Under the pieces are notes generated by a model. That model did not search any database. It was not told the DNA's origin and saw only the letters and a list, made by a program, of their open reading frames with translations. Below are positions 1 through 7,200 of a DNA stretch of 26,772 nt, piece by piece. This DNA is from a virus. How positions within the stretch are numbered: position 1 is the first letter of the stretch; each line of letters starts with the position of its first letter. The DNA lies in IMG/VR virus record IMGVR_UViG_3300049846_000558, positions 1 through 26,772 of that record, one strand, 5' to 3'. A program made the position numbers and the translations under genes.

Positions 1-31
1 GTGTGAAATTGCCTGAAATGCGATTTCACAC
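1..31. repeat. Inverted repeat (hairpin) at left edge
   Basis: GTGTGAAATTG (1-11) pairs with CGATTTCACAC (21-31) around a 9-nt loop. As RNA this is an 11-bp stem with one U-G wobble. No T-run follows. It lies 33 bp before the methyltransferase gene and may be an operator or the end of an upstream transcript; the window edge hides the rest. Confidence 0.45.
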
Positions 32-64
32 ACGTGCAAAATCCACATAGGGGGGTATTAACCG

Positions 65-1252
65 ATGAAACAGACAACCGTAGCGATCTCAAGGCTAAAA
101 ATAAACCCGGACAATCCGAGGACAATCAAGGACGACAAGTTCCAGAAGCTGGTTGAATCGGTTAAGTCATTTCCTGAAATGTTATCTATCCGGCCTATCG
201 TGGTGAACGAGGAAATGGTTGTGCTTGGTGGCAATATGAGATTGAAGGCTTGCCAGGCTGCTGGCGTTGAAAAAGTTCCTGTGATAATTGCTGAAGGTTT
301 ATCTCAAGAGCAACAGCGCGAGTTTATCATCAAGGACAACGTATCAGGAGGCGAGTGGGACTGGGACGTGCTGGCTAACGAGTGGGATGCTGGACAGCTT
401 GAAGAGTGGGGATTGGATATCCCTAACATTGTCACCGCAGACGCTCAGGAGGACGATTACGAAGTCCCTGACGAAATCAAGACGGATATAGTCTTAGGCG
501 ACCTTTTCGAGATCGGCCCCCACAGGTTGCTTTGCGGGGATAGTACAGACTCAGATCAAGTGGCAAGGCTCATGGATGGACAGAAATCTGACATTGCATT
601 TACATCACCGCCATATAATGCGGGTAAAAATGTGAGGGGTAACTTTTATGAAAATGATAATGATGATAAAAGTAATTATGATTATGTCAAGTTTTTGTAT
701 GATTTTACAATTAACACATTAAATAATTCGATTTATTCATTTGTGAATTTGCAACTTTTGGAAAGCAATAAACACGCACTAATTGAATACCAATACCAAT
801 TAAAAGAACAAATCAAAGATGTTTTAATTTGGAACAAATCGCAATATCCCCCACACATCAATAAGGGAACTTTTGGATGCAAATGGGAATATCTATTTGC
901 ATTTTGTTACGAATCAAAATCGCGTGCATTTCCATGCACATGGCAAGGTAAATTTTCAAATGTAATCGAAACCGAAAACGCCAGCGGGAACGAATTTGCA
1001 TACATCCATAAAGCAACATTCCCAATATCGTTCCCATCATGGGTAATTAGTAAAATGGATTTTGCAAAAAGCGTTTTGGATGTATTCATGGGAACGGGGA
1101 CAACAATGATAGCGGCCCATCAGCTTAACCGGAAGTGCTACGGCATGGAACTTGACACAAAGTACTGCCAGGTAATTGTGGACAGGATGCTAAAGTTGGA
1201 CCCGACCCTTGAAGTAAAAAAGAACGGACAGCGATATGAGCAACGCGGGTAG
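65..1252 (+). CDS. ParB-like / DNA methyltransferase fusion
   Basis: Predicted site-specific DNA methyltransferase (N6-adenine or N4-cytosine) acting on phage or host DNA. Residues 1 to about 95 look like a ParB/Srx-type domain, with GGNMR at 55-59 in the place of the ParB GGHRR-type box. The methylase half carries TSPPYN (180-185, catalytic motif IV) before FMGTGT (341-346, SAM-binding motif I), the beta-class order. The 395 residues are complete and ParB-methylase fusions of this length are common in phages. The part encoding residues 186-335 is far more AT-rich than the rest (24% G+C at 661-780 against 50% at 481-600, counted by hand) and covers the expected specificity region. The gene overlaps the small terminase by 17 bp, so it is transcribed with the packaging genes. 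Target sequence and adenine/cytosine specificity cannot be read here. Confidence 0.9.
   Translation: MKQTTVAISRLKINPDNPRTIKDDKFQKLVESVKSFPEMLSIRPIVVNEEMVVLGGNMRLKACQAAGVEKVPVIIAEGLSQEQQREFIIKDNVSGGEWDWDVLANEWDAGQLEEWGLDIPNIVTADAQEDDYEVPDEIKTDIVLGDLFEIGPHRLLCGDSTDSDQVARLMDGQKSDIAFTSPPYNAGKNVRGNFYENDNDDKSNYDYVKFLYDFTINTLNNSIYSFVNLQLLESNKHALIEYQYQLKEQIKDVLIWNKSQYPPHINKGTFGCKWEYLFAFCYESKSRAFPCTWQGKFSNVIETENASGNEFAYIHKATFPISFPSWVISKMDFAKSVLDVFMGTGTTMIAAHQLNRKCYGMELDTKYCQVIVDRMLKLDPTLEVKKNGQRYEQRG
600..1075 (+). other. AT-rich mosaic segment inside the methyltransferase gene
   Basis: Base composition changes abruptly within one open frame: 29 G/C in 120 bases at 661-780, 60 in 120 at 481-600, and 29 in 60 at 1141-1200. 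The frame is unbroken. The segment begins at the catalytic TSPPYN codons and ends just before the SAM-binding motif, so it matches the variable target-recognition part of a beta-class enzyme. The simplest reading is replacement of that part by recombination with a low-GC homologue. Borders are approximate. Confidence 0.6.
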
Positions 1253-1730
1253 ACCTCGCAAGCCAACGAAACTTAAAAAGCTGACGGGAACACTTCAGCC
1301 AAGCAGGGTATTGCCCAACGAAATGCAAGCCCCTCCACTCACGGACTACACACGGCCAGATGGCCTGAACAAATACGGGGCCGATGAATGGGACAGGGTT
1401 ATTACAATACTCAAGGAGTCAGGCGTAGTTTCAAAACTGGACACGAGTGCCCTGTTTGCATTGTGCAACGAGTGGGGCAAGTACATGGAGGCGGAGGAGA
1501 AACTCAGGACAATGGGCCGGGTCTTTAAGGCTCCCGGATCAGGCTACCCTATGATGAATCCTTACGAAACGATAAGCGGCCACAGTTATAAGCGATACAA
1601 GGAAATGGCGGTGCAGTTTGGAATGACCCCGGCGTCAAGGTCAAAGGTATCGGCGAGCGGAGAAGGCGCAAAGCAAATGCACCCTTTTGAGGCCGCCGTC
1701 GACGGCGTACCTATGAAGGCAGTAAAATGA
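1236..1730 (+). CDS. terS: Terminase small subunit, P27 family
   Basis: Small terminase subunit that recognises phage DNA and hands it to the large subunit motor. The N-terminus has the basic GRPRKPTKLKKLTG pattern typical of P27-type small terminases, followed by a mainly helical body; 164 residues is usual for the family. The ATG at 1236 lies inside the end of the methyltransferase gene and the stop overlaps the large terminase start in an ATGA junction (1727-1730), implying coupled translation. The pairing with an adjacent large terminase supports the call strongly. Confidence 0.92.
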   Translation: MSNAGRPRKPTKLKKLTGTLQPSRVLPNEMQAPPLTDYTRPDGLNKYGADEWDRVITILKESGVVSKLDTSALFALCNEWGKYMEAEEKLRTMGRVFKAPGSGYPMMNPYETISGHSYKRYKEMAVQFGMTPASRSKVSASGEGAKQMHPFEAAVDGVPMKAVK

Positions 1731-3442
1731 CCAAACCCGAGCAATATATCCATGACGTACTCAAGGGGAAAATTGTCACTGGAAGCCTCGCCCGATTGGC
1801 TGTACAGCGACACGTGGACGATCTCAAGAGGAAGAAGTGGGAGTATTATTTCGATAGTGAAGCCGGACTCTCAGCTATTCAAAGGATGGAAGCCTTCTGC
1901 CACCACGAAGGAAAGCTCATCGGCCAGCCGTTCATCCTCACGCCGTGGCAGGCTTTCGTCGTATACGTCGTCTTCGGATGGAAAAACAAAGCAGGAAAAA
2001 GGAGGTTCAAATACGTCTACGTGGAGATAGCCAAGAAAAACGGAAAAACAGCCTTCGCTGCATTGGTGGCCCTGTTCCTGATGATCATGGACGGGGAGTC
2101 GAACGCGGAGGTATATACTTTTGCCAGCCACAAGGACCAGGCTAAAATCTGCTTCTCCGACTGCCAGAAGATGTTAAAGCACATGGTAGACACGGTCCCA
2201 AGTATTGCCCCAAAGGCATGGATAGGCCAGAACGCAGTGGCCTGGTATCCGACTGCCTCCAAGATCATGCCCATGTCCAAGGACAAAGCCGGCGGCGGAA
2301 AGAAGGACGGAATCCGGGCGCACGGCGGGATCTGTGATGAATACCACGCCCACGAAACCAACGACGTATTCGACCAGGTGAAGTCCTCCATGATCAACCG
2401 CGACCAGCCGCTCATGTGGATCATCACCACGGCAGGCTTCAACAAGCTCGGCCCTTGCTATTCTTTCAGGGAGGTGGTGGTGCAGATTCTCAACGGTGAG
2501 AAAGTCAACGAAAACACCTTTGGCATCATCTTCACCCTCGACAAAGACGACGACGAGTCCGACTCAAAGAACTGGATCAAGTCCAACCCGAGCATGGACG
2601 TGCCTGGGTGCGCCACCATGAAGAACCTCAAGGAGGAATATGCCGACGCCATCGCCAAGGGCGCCGGGGCCGAGGTGAACTTCAAGACCAAGAACCTGAA
2701 TATGTGGACCGACTCCGAGGAGGTCTGGGTCAACGACCGCGCATGGATGGCCAACACCCACAAGCTCGACCGCAAGGAGCTGGAGGGCATGGTATGCTAC
2801 GGAGGGCTTGACCTTGCCAGTGGTATCGACTTCAACGCCCTGACGCTTTTCTTCCCGAACGCCTACACGGTCAAGGGCAAGAAGATCCACGCCATCCTCT
2901 CCTGGTACTGGAAGCCTGCCGACCTTATCAACGACAAACGGCAAAAGCGGGATTACCGGCAATGGGTTAAAGACGGTTATATCCTGGACACGCCCGGCAA
3001 CGTGATCGACTGGACCTACATCGCCGAGAAGATCAAGGAGCTTTCCACGGTCTACTCCATCCACTCGATCAGCTACGACCCCTACCGCGCCAACCACGGG
3101 GTACTTCAAGAATTACTTGCATACGGGCTGCAGTGCTATGCCTTACCTCAAGTGATGAGCCACCTGTCCGAGCCTACCATGCAGGTGGAGACGCTGGCTA
3201 CGGCCGGTCACTTCGAGCATTTCTCTAACCCCGTCACCCGCTGGATGATGGGTAACGTGAAGATCATCCGGGATTCAAAAGGTAACATGATGATCACAAA
3301 GGGCAAAAGCAAGGGCCAGGTAGACGGCCCGGCATCGATTATCAATGCGGTGGGTGACTACCTGACATTCAAGAACAAGGAATCAGACGGGGGTTTTTTG
3401 GTCATAAACACTAAAAAAGATGAAGCCAGAATCTTTGGTTGA
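1727..3442 (+). CDS. terL: Terminase large subunit (ATPase-nuclease)
   Basis: DNA-packaging motor and headful/cos nuclease acting at the portal of the procapsid. The N-terminal ATPase domain shows a Walker A-like AKKNGKT (102-108), Walker B GICDEYH (201-207, with D204 and E205) and the coupling segment WIITTAG (231-237). The C-terminal RNase H-like nuclease shows acidic residues in the expected places: LDLASG with D362, YDPYR with D451, and D533. Length (571 aa) is normal for the P27-partnered/HK97-like group. It is coupled upstream by an ATGA overlap, and its last 23 bases overlap the next gene. Confidence 0.97.
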   Translation: MTKPEQYIHDVLKGKIVTGSLARLAVQRHVDDLKRKKWEYYFDSEAGLSAIQRMEAFCHHEGKLIGQPFILTPWQAFVVYVVFGWKNKAGKRRFKYVYVEIAKKNGKTAFAALVALFLMIMDGESNAEVYTFASHKDQAKICFSDCQKMLKHMVDTVPSIAPKAWIGQNAVAWYPTASKIMPMSKDKAGGGKKDGIRAHGGICDEYHAHETNDVFDQVKSSMINRDQPLMWIITTAGFNKLGPCYSFREVVVQILNGEKVNENTFGIIFTLDKDDDESDSKNWIKSNPSMDVPGCATMKNLKEEYADAIAKGAGAEVNFKTKNLNMWTDSEEVWVNDRAWMANTHKLDRKELEGMVCYGGLDLASGIDFNALTLFFPNAYTVKGKKIHAILSWYWKPADLINDKRQKRDYRQWVKDGYILDTPGNVIDWTYIAEKIKELSTVYSIHSISYDPYRANHGVLQELLAYGLQCYALPQVMSHLSEPTMQVETLATAGHFEHFSNPVTRWMMGNVKIIRDSKGNMMITKGKSKGQVDGPASIINAVGDYLTFKNKESDGGFLVINTKKDEARIFG

Positions 3443-3935
3443 TCCGGTCAATATCGCCAATATGATCAGCACGGCATCACATTGCCCTGCCGGTGCTTTT
3501 GTTGAGGTGGGCGTGTATAAAGGCGGCACGGCCTGGCACCTTGACCAGCTTGCCCAGGAGCAGGGCCGCGAGTGCTTCCTTTACGATACATTTGAAGGCA
3601 TACCCTATAGCGATCCAGTCGACCATCACAAAGTCGGTGATTTTAGCGATACCAGTTATGAGCGGGTAAGGGATTTACTGCCGCGTAGCAAGGTGATTAA
3701 GGGCATTTTCCCAGCCTCTGCCGTCAGGATGGACAAGGTGGCCTTTGTGCATCTGGATTGTGATCAATACCAGTCTATCATCGACTCATGCCGGTATCTG
3801 GAGGCGCTCATGGTTCCGGGCGGGGTGATGTGGTTCGATGACTCGCCCATCCTTGCCGGCGCGGAGATTGCCGTGCGGGAGCTTTACCAGGGCAGGATAC
3901 AAGAAATAAACGGTAAGCATTTCGTGAGATTCTAA
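3420..3935 (+). CDS. TylF/MycF-like SAM-dependent O-methyltransferase
   Basis: Class I methyltransferase resembling the macrocin O-methyltransferase (TylF/MycF) family, whose characterised members methylate sugar hydroxyls. Visible: SAM-binding EVGVYKGG (29-36), DTFEGIP (56-62), HLDCDQY (111-117) and PGGVMWFDD (133-141). In characterised members, aspartates in the last two blocks bind the metal and position the acceptor. At 171 residues it is shorter than the roughly 230-260 of TylF-type enzymes and lacks most of the N-terminal part, yet the core motifs are complete. The start overlaps the large terminase by 23 bp, so it belongs to the packaging transcript. The substrate is unknown; a host glycan or a glycosylated virion protein is a guess. 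Confidence 0.8.
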   Translation: MKPESLVDPVNIANMISTASHCPAGAFVEVGVYKGGTAWHLDQLAQEQGRECFLYDTFEGIPYSDPVDHHKVGDFSDTSYERVRDLLPRSKVIKGIFPASAVRMDKVAFVHLDCDQYQSIIDSCRYLEALMVPGGVMWFDDSPILAGAEIAVRELYQGRIQEINGKHFVRF

Positions 3936-3957
3936 ACAAACCCCCACACTTTGAAAA

Positions 3958-4194
3958 ATGGGATATATTTTAGTCCAATTCACACCCGAGCAACTCCGAC
4001 AGATGCATCAACTAAGCACGACGGAGGGATTTGTCGAGGCCTTCCAGCAGAATATAAACGACTGCGAAACCTTTTTTGAGGCTTACGAGGTTACAGAAAG
4101 CCAACACGAGGCACTTTTTGGCAGGCGCAAGTATTCTTGCTATCATTCTTTTGCTACCCATAGGCCCAAGCCGAAGGATTTAACCAACGGTTAA
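3958..4194 (+). CDS. Small protein of unknown function
   Basis: A 78-residue soluble protein I do not recognise. It has an acidic, aromatic-rich middle (NINDCETFFEAYEVTE), two cysteines and a basic C-terminus. The ATG is preceded by an A-rich stretch, like other starts here. It lies on the same strand between the O-methyltransferase and the portal gene. No membrane segment or known motif is visible. Its stop codon lies inside a short inverted repeat (4179-4195). Confidence 0.6.
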   Translation: MGYILVQFTPEQLRQMHQLSTTEGFVEAFQQNINDCETFFEAYEVTESQHEALFGRRKYSCYHSFATHRPKPKDLTNG

Positions 4195-4195
4195 A
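4179..4195. repeat. Short dyad TTTAACC-N3-GGTTAAA
   Basis: A perfect 7-bp inverted repeat with a 3-nt centre spans the stop codon of the preceding small gene. The same core, TTAACC-N3-GGTTAA, occurs directly after another gene at 6433-6447. The loop is too short and the T-run absent for a typical intrinsic terminator, so a protein-binding site or chance are the alternatives. Confidence 0.35.
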
Positions 4196-4208
4196 ACATT
4201 TCAGGAGC

Positions 4209-4229
4209 GGGTGCGGTTATTTAGCACCT
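4209..4229 (+). promoter_or_regulatory. Small hairpin before the portal start
   Basis: GGGTGC and GCACCT (with one G-U pair) flank a 9-nt A/T-rich loop and end directly before the GTG start codon at 4231. It could slow initiation and set portal level, since only 12 copies are needed per virion. No T-run follows; chance is possible. Confidence 0.25.
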
Positions 4230-4230
4230 C

Positions 4231-5598
4231 GTGAATATACTCACACGCCTGGGCAATGCCTGGGACAACTTCCGATTCCGCTCATCACTTCGGCCCGAAG
4301 AGGTGGCAGAGTTCAGGGATTACGTTTCAAACGTAAAGACCGGGAGCGGTTATTTTGCCAGCTTTACCAATACCAGCGGGGAAACAATCAGCCACGTGAG
4401 TGCCATGCGCATTTCGACCTGGTTCACTTGCCTCCAGGTGCGCTGGGATGCGGTGGCCATGCTGCCATTTAACGTCTACCGTACACGGGGAACGAGCAAA
4501 GAAATAGCCTTCGACCATCCCGTCTATACCCTTTTGCATAGCAGGCCAAACCCATCCATGACCGCAACGCAGTTTTGGAAGGTAGTGCAGCAGAAGCGCG
4601 ACAACTGCGGCAACGCCTACTGCAAAATTTTGCGCGATAAGATGGGCAAACCCACGGGCATCATCATCCTGGACGAGGATAAGGCCGAGATGAAAGTCTA
4701 TTCTGACAAGGCGACCGGGGCGATGTTTTACGAATATGACGGCGAGGATATCCTATCCTCTGACATCCTTCACTTTAAAGGCCTGACCCTTGACGGGAAA
4801 ACGGGCAAAAGCCTGACCGAATACCATGCCGAAACCCTGGGCAGGCTCAAGGCAATACAGAAATATTCCAACCGATCCATCAGCAAAAACCCCGGAATAT
4901 ACGCCACATCCGCAGCCCAGCTGCCCATGAATCCGGCCCAAAAGGACGCATTTAAGGACTATTGGAATAAGGAGATGGTGAACTATGGGGATAGCGGTGC
5001 GATGCCGGTGCTTTACAACGGATTTGAATTAAAGTCGGCAGGCATTAACCCAAAGGATGCGCTATACCTGGAGCAAATCAACGCCACAAAGGAGGATATT
5101 TTTGGCATTACGAAGGTTCCGCCGAAGCTGGCGCAAAACTTTCAGACGGGGTCTACATATAACAATTCGGAACAGCAAAGCCTGGATTTCCTTACCTGGG
5201 GGCTGACCATTAACCTAAAGGATATCGAGGATGAGGTAAATTATAAACTGCTGGCCGGCGAGGGTCTTTTCTGCAAGTTCAACGAGAAGGCCATTCTGAG
5301 GCTGGATGCCAAAACTCAGTCCGATTTTCTTTCTGCCATGTTTAAGATCGGGGTTTATTCTATCAACGAATGCCGTGATATACTGGATATGAACCCGATC
5401 CAAAACGGGGATGATCACTACGTAGAACTCAACAACCTTGCCCCGGTGAGGTTACAAGACGAGATTTTAGAAGGCCGCACCGGCGATAGCGTCGACCCTA
5501 CGGATATGGGCGAGCCGGCTGAGCAGAAGAAACTCAGGGAGATTTTGAAAAAACAACTTAACGGTCATGATCAATACCAACCTAATAAACTTTCTTGA
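4231..5598 (+). CDS. Portal protein, HK97 family
   Basis: Dodecameric portal at the unique capsid vertex, the channel for DNA and docking point for terminase and connector. At 455 residues it has typical length. Family-like features include the N-terminal region leading into VSAMRISTWFTCLQVRWDAVAMLPF, the stretch around KVVQQKRDNCGNAYCKI, and the C-terminal helical part with PPKLAQNF and NNSEQQSLDFL. The start is taken as GTG at 4231 because the next in-frame ATG would delete conserved N-terminal sequence. A small hairpin lies just upstream (4209-4229). The C-terminus overlaps the next gene by 32 bp. Confidence 0.95.
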   Translation: MNILTRLGNAWDNFRFRSSLRPEEVAEFRDYVSNVKTGSGYFASFTNTSGETISHVSAMRISTWFTCLQVRWDAVAMLPFNVYRTRGTSKEIAFDHPVYTLLHSRPNPSMTATQFWKVVQQKRDNCGNAYCKILRDKMGKPTGIIILDEDKAEMKVYSDKATGAMFYEYDGEDILSSDILHFKGLTLDGKTGKSLTEYHAETLGRLKAIQKYSNRSISKNPGIYATSAAQLPMNPAQKDAFKDYWNKEMVNYGDSGAMPVLYNGFELKSAGINPKDALYLEQINATKEDIFGITKVPPKLAQNFQTGSTYNNSEQQSLDFLTWGLTINLKDIEDEVNYKLLAGEGLFCKFNEKAILRLDAKTQSDFLSAMFKIGVYSINECRDILDMNPIQNGDDHYVELNNLAPVRLQDEILEGRTGDSVDPTDMGEPAEQKKLREILKKQLNGHDQYQPNKLS

Positions 5599-5809
5599 CG
5601 CGACCGAGATAGCGACGGAGTCACTTTCACAAAAAACCCTCAAGCTAAATGCAAAGACCACTAAAGCACTAACTGAGAATGACCTGGATGTAGTTGATAA
5701 CGACAAGAGGTTGCGATTAATCAGGAAAATGCTTTTCGAGCTTACCGAACAAGGATTTAACTTCTCAGATAGCGAATTAATTGAAGAACTAAACAAATAT
5801 CAACCATGA
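5567..5809 (+). CDS. Small acidic protein of unknown function
   Basis: An 80-residue, largely helical, charged protein with no recognisable family. It is more AT-rich than its neighbours and probably forms two or three helices, ending in SELIEELNKYQP. It overlaps the portal gene end by 32 bp and the next gene start by 4 bp (ATGA), which supports it being translated. Its place between portal and prohead protease suggests a capsid-assembly or accessory role, but that is inference only. Confidence 0.6.
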   Translation: MINTNLINFLDATEIATESLSQKTLKLNAKTTKALTENDLDVVDNDKRLRLIRKMLFELTEQGFNFSDSELIEELNKYQP

Positions 5810-6432
5810 TAGCAGAACTAAAAGTTGGCCCACAGGTAGCCGCCGACGGCTCACAGGTAACGGGAAGGGCCACAAAAGATGCCTCCATTGTGACCGTCAA
5901 CGGTCACGGCAAATACCTGGAAGCCTTACTCCGTGGCAATACTTACATTTTGGGCGTATCGGGTGCGACCCCGGTAGTTTATGCCGGTGCCGCTGCCGGA
6001 ACTCCATTACTTGCCATCCATAACCCCACAGGATCGGGGAAGGTGCTTTCTCTTTTGGGCCTGTTTATTGCAAACAGGGCCGCAGCCTCTGCCGCCGGTG
6101 TGGTTACCTTCGGCATTTATGGCGGGCCGTCGGCACAGCCTACCGGCACGCAGACCGTTCCGCGAAATTTGCTAACCATGACCCAGAGCGGAAGCATTGC
6201 GATAGGCTTTGCAAACGCTGCACTGACCGGGTCAACGGCGCTGAGTTATTTGGCCTCACCTTTCGCATACTATTGGGCAACGGCTGCCGGCGCAGTGGAC
6301 ATTAACAACTTTTTTGACTTGTCGGGTATGTTTATCGTGGCCCCGGGTAACCAGCTCACCATCGGCGCAAGTGCTGCACTTACCTCGGCAACTTGGGACG
6401 TTTCTTGGGTTTGGGAAGAACTCGCGCAGTAA
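5806..6432 (+). CDS. Putative virion structural protein
   Basis: A 208-residue protein rich in Ala, Gly, Thr and Ser with alternating hydrophobic residues, indicating a beta-sandwich rather than an enzyme. No signal peptide or catalytic motif is visible, and the C-terminus (SATWDVSWVWEE) is aromatic. Position between portal and protease, and composition, point to a capsid decoration, vertex or fibre-like component. I do not recognise the family. It begins in an ATGA overlap and is followed by 86 bp without a gene. Confidence 0.55.
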   Translation: MIAELKVGPQVAADGSQVTGRATKDASIVTVNGHGKYLEALLRGNTYILGVSGATPVVYAGAAAGTPLLAIHNPTGSGKVLSLLGLFIANRAAASAAGVVTFGIYGGPSAQPTGTQTVPRNLLTMTQSGSIAIGFANAALTGSTALSYLASPFAYYWATAAGAVDINNFFDLSGMFIVAPGNQLTIGASAALTSATWDVSWVWEELAQ

Positions 6433-6447
6433 TTAACCGATGGTTAA
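6433..6447. repeat. Short dyad TTAACC-GAT-GGTTAA
   Basis: A perfect 6-bp inverted repeat with a 3-nt centre begins directly after the stop codon of the structural gene. It repeats the core at 4179-4195, and its left half plus centre (ATTAACCGATG) also occurs at 57-67, just before the methyltransferase start. It may be a regulator site; no T-run suggests an intrinsic terminator. Confidence 0.35.
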
Positions 6448-6518
6448 CAATTAAAGGGTAGCCAAAGGTAAAATTTGATCCATCACAAAAGCATTGAGCC
6501 ATAAATAGGCTCCTGCCT

Positions 6519-7178
6519 ATGGAATTTGAAAGGCCGGAAATCCGGCAAAAAGACATACCTGATTACGTTCGGTCACTTGGTGGCGAGCGTCGGTTCTTTG
6601 TTTCAGGTATTGAAATCCGAAACACGGAAGGCAAGCCCAAAACCTTCAGGGGTTATGGGCTGAAATTCAACACGCTTTCAGAGGACTTCGGCGGCTGGCG
6701 CGAGCGCATCGCCCCGGGTTTTCTTGACAACGTGCTGGCCAATGATGTGCGAATCCTCCGCGACCATTCGCCCTCGATGATCCTGGGCCGCACCTCTTCG
6801 GGTACGGCTCGCATCGGTGTAGACTCGATCGGGGGCTGGTATGAATACGAAGACCCCGGGACTACTTACTCCCAGGATTTGGCCATTTCAATCGCAAGGG
6901 GTGACGTAAATCAGTCCTCTTTTGCCTTTACCCTGCCAACCGATAACGGTGACGTATGGGAAAAGCAGAAGGATGGTACATGGCTTCGCACCCTGCTATC
7001 AGCAGGCGAACTTTTCGATATGTCGCCGGTAACTTATCCGGCCTATCCCGATACGAGCATCGGGGAAAGAGCATTTAAAAAAATGGCCATCCCTATGGGG
7101 ATTCAGGAGGCCAACGAACTCATCGAACGGGAACGTGAATACCATGAATCCTTCAAACGCAGACTCAAATTAGTTTAA
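6519..7178 (+). CDS. Prohead (HK97-type) serine protease
   Basis: Capsid maturation protease of the HK97/U35 (herpes assemblin-like) group, which cleaves the capsid protein N-terminal scaffold domain in the procapsid. Visible: FRGYGLKFNTLSEDFGGWRE near the N-terminus, the catalytic histidine in RDHSPSMILGR (H83) and the catalytic serine in NQSSFAF (S133 or S134), then MSPVTYPAYP. The 219 residues match the family. It sits directly before the major capsid gene, as usual. The C-terminal basic helix may act in procapsid targeting. Confidence 0.95.
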   Translation: MEFERPEIRQKDIPDYVRSLGGERRFFVSGIEIRNTEGKPKTFRGYGLKFNTLSEDFGGWRERIAPGFLDNVLANDVRILRDHSPSMILGRTSSGTARIGVDSIGGWYEYEDPGTTYSQDLAISIARGDVNQSSFAFTLPTDNGDVWEKQKDGTWLRTLLSAGELFDMSPVTYPAYPDTSIGERAFKKMAIPMGIQEANELIEREREYHESFKRRLKLV

Positions 7179-7200
7179 ACAAACAACCCATTTAAGACAA

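Noticed and set aside
2564-3109. Long minus-strand frame (181 codons) opposite the large terminase
   Set aside because: It mirrors the codon pattern of a clear terminase gene, with no motif and no start context; the same holds for the minus-strand frames at 2017-2445, 2458-2790 and 5467-5796.
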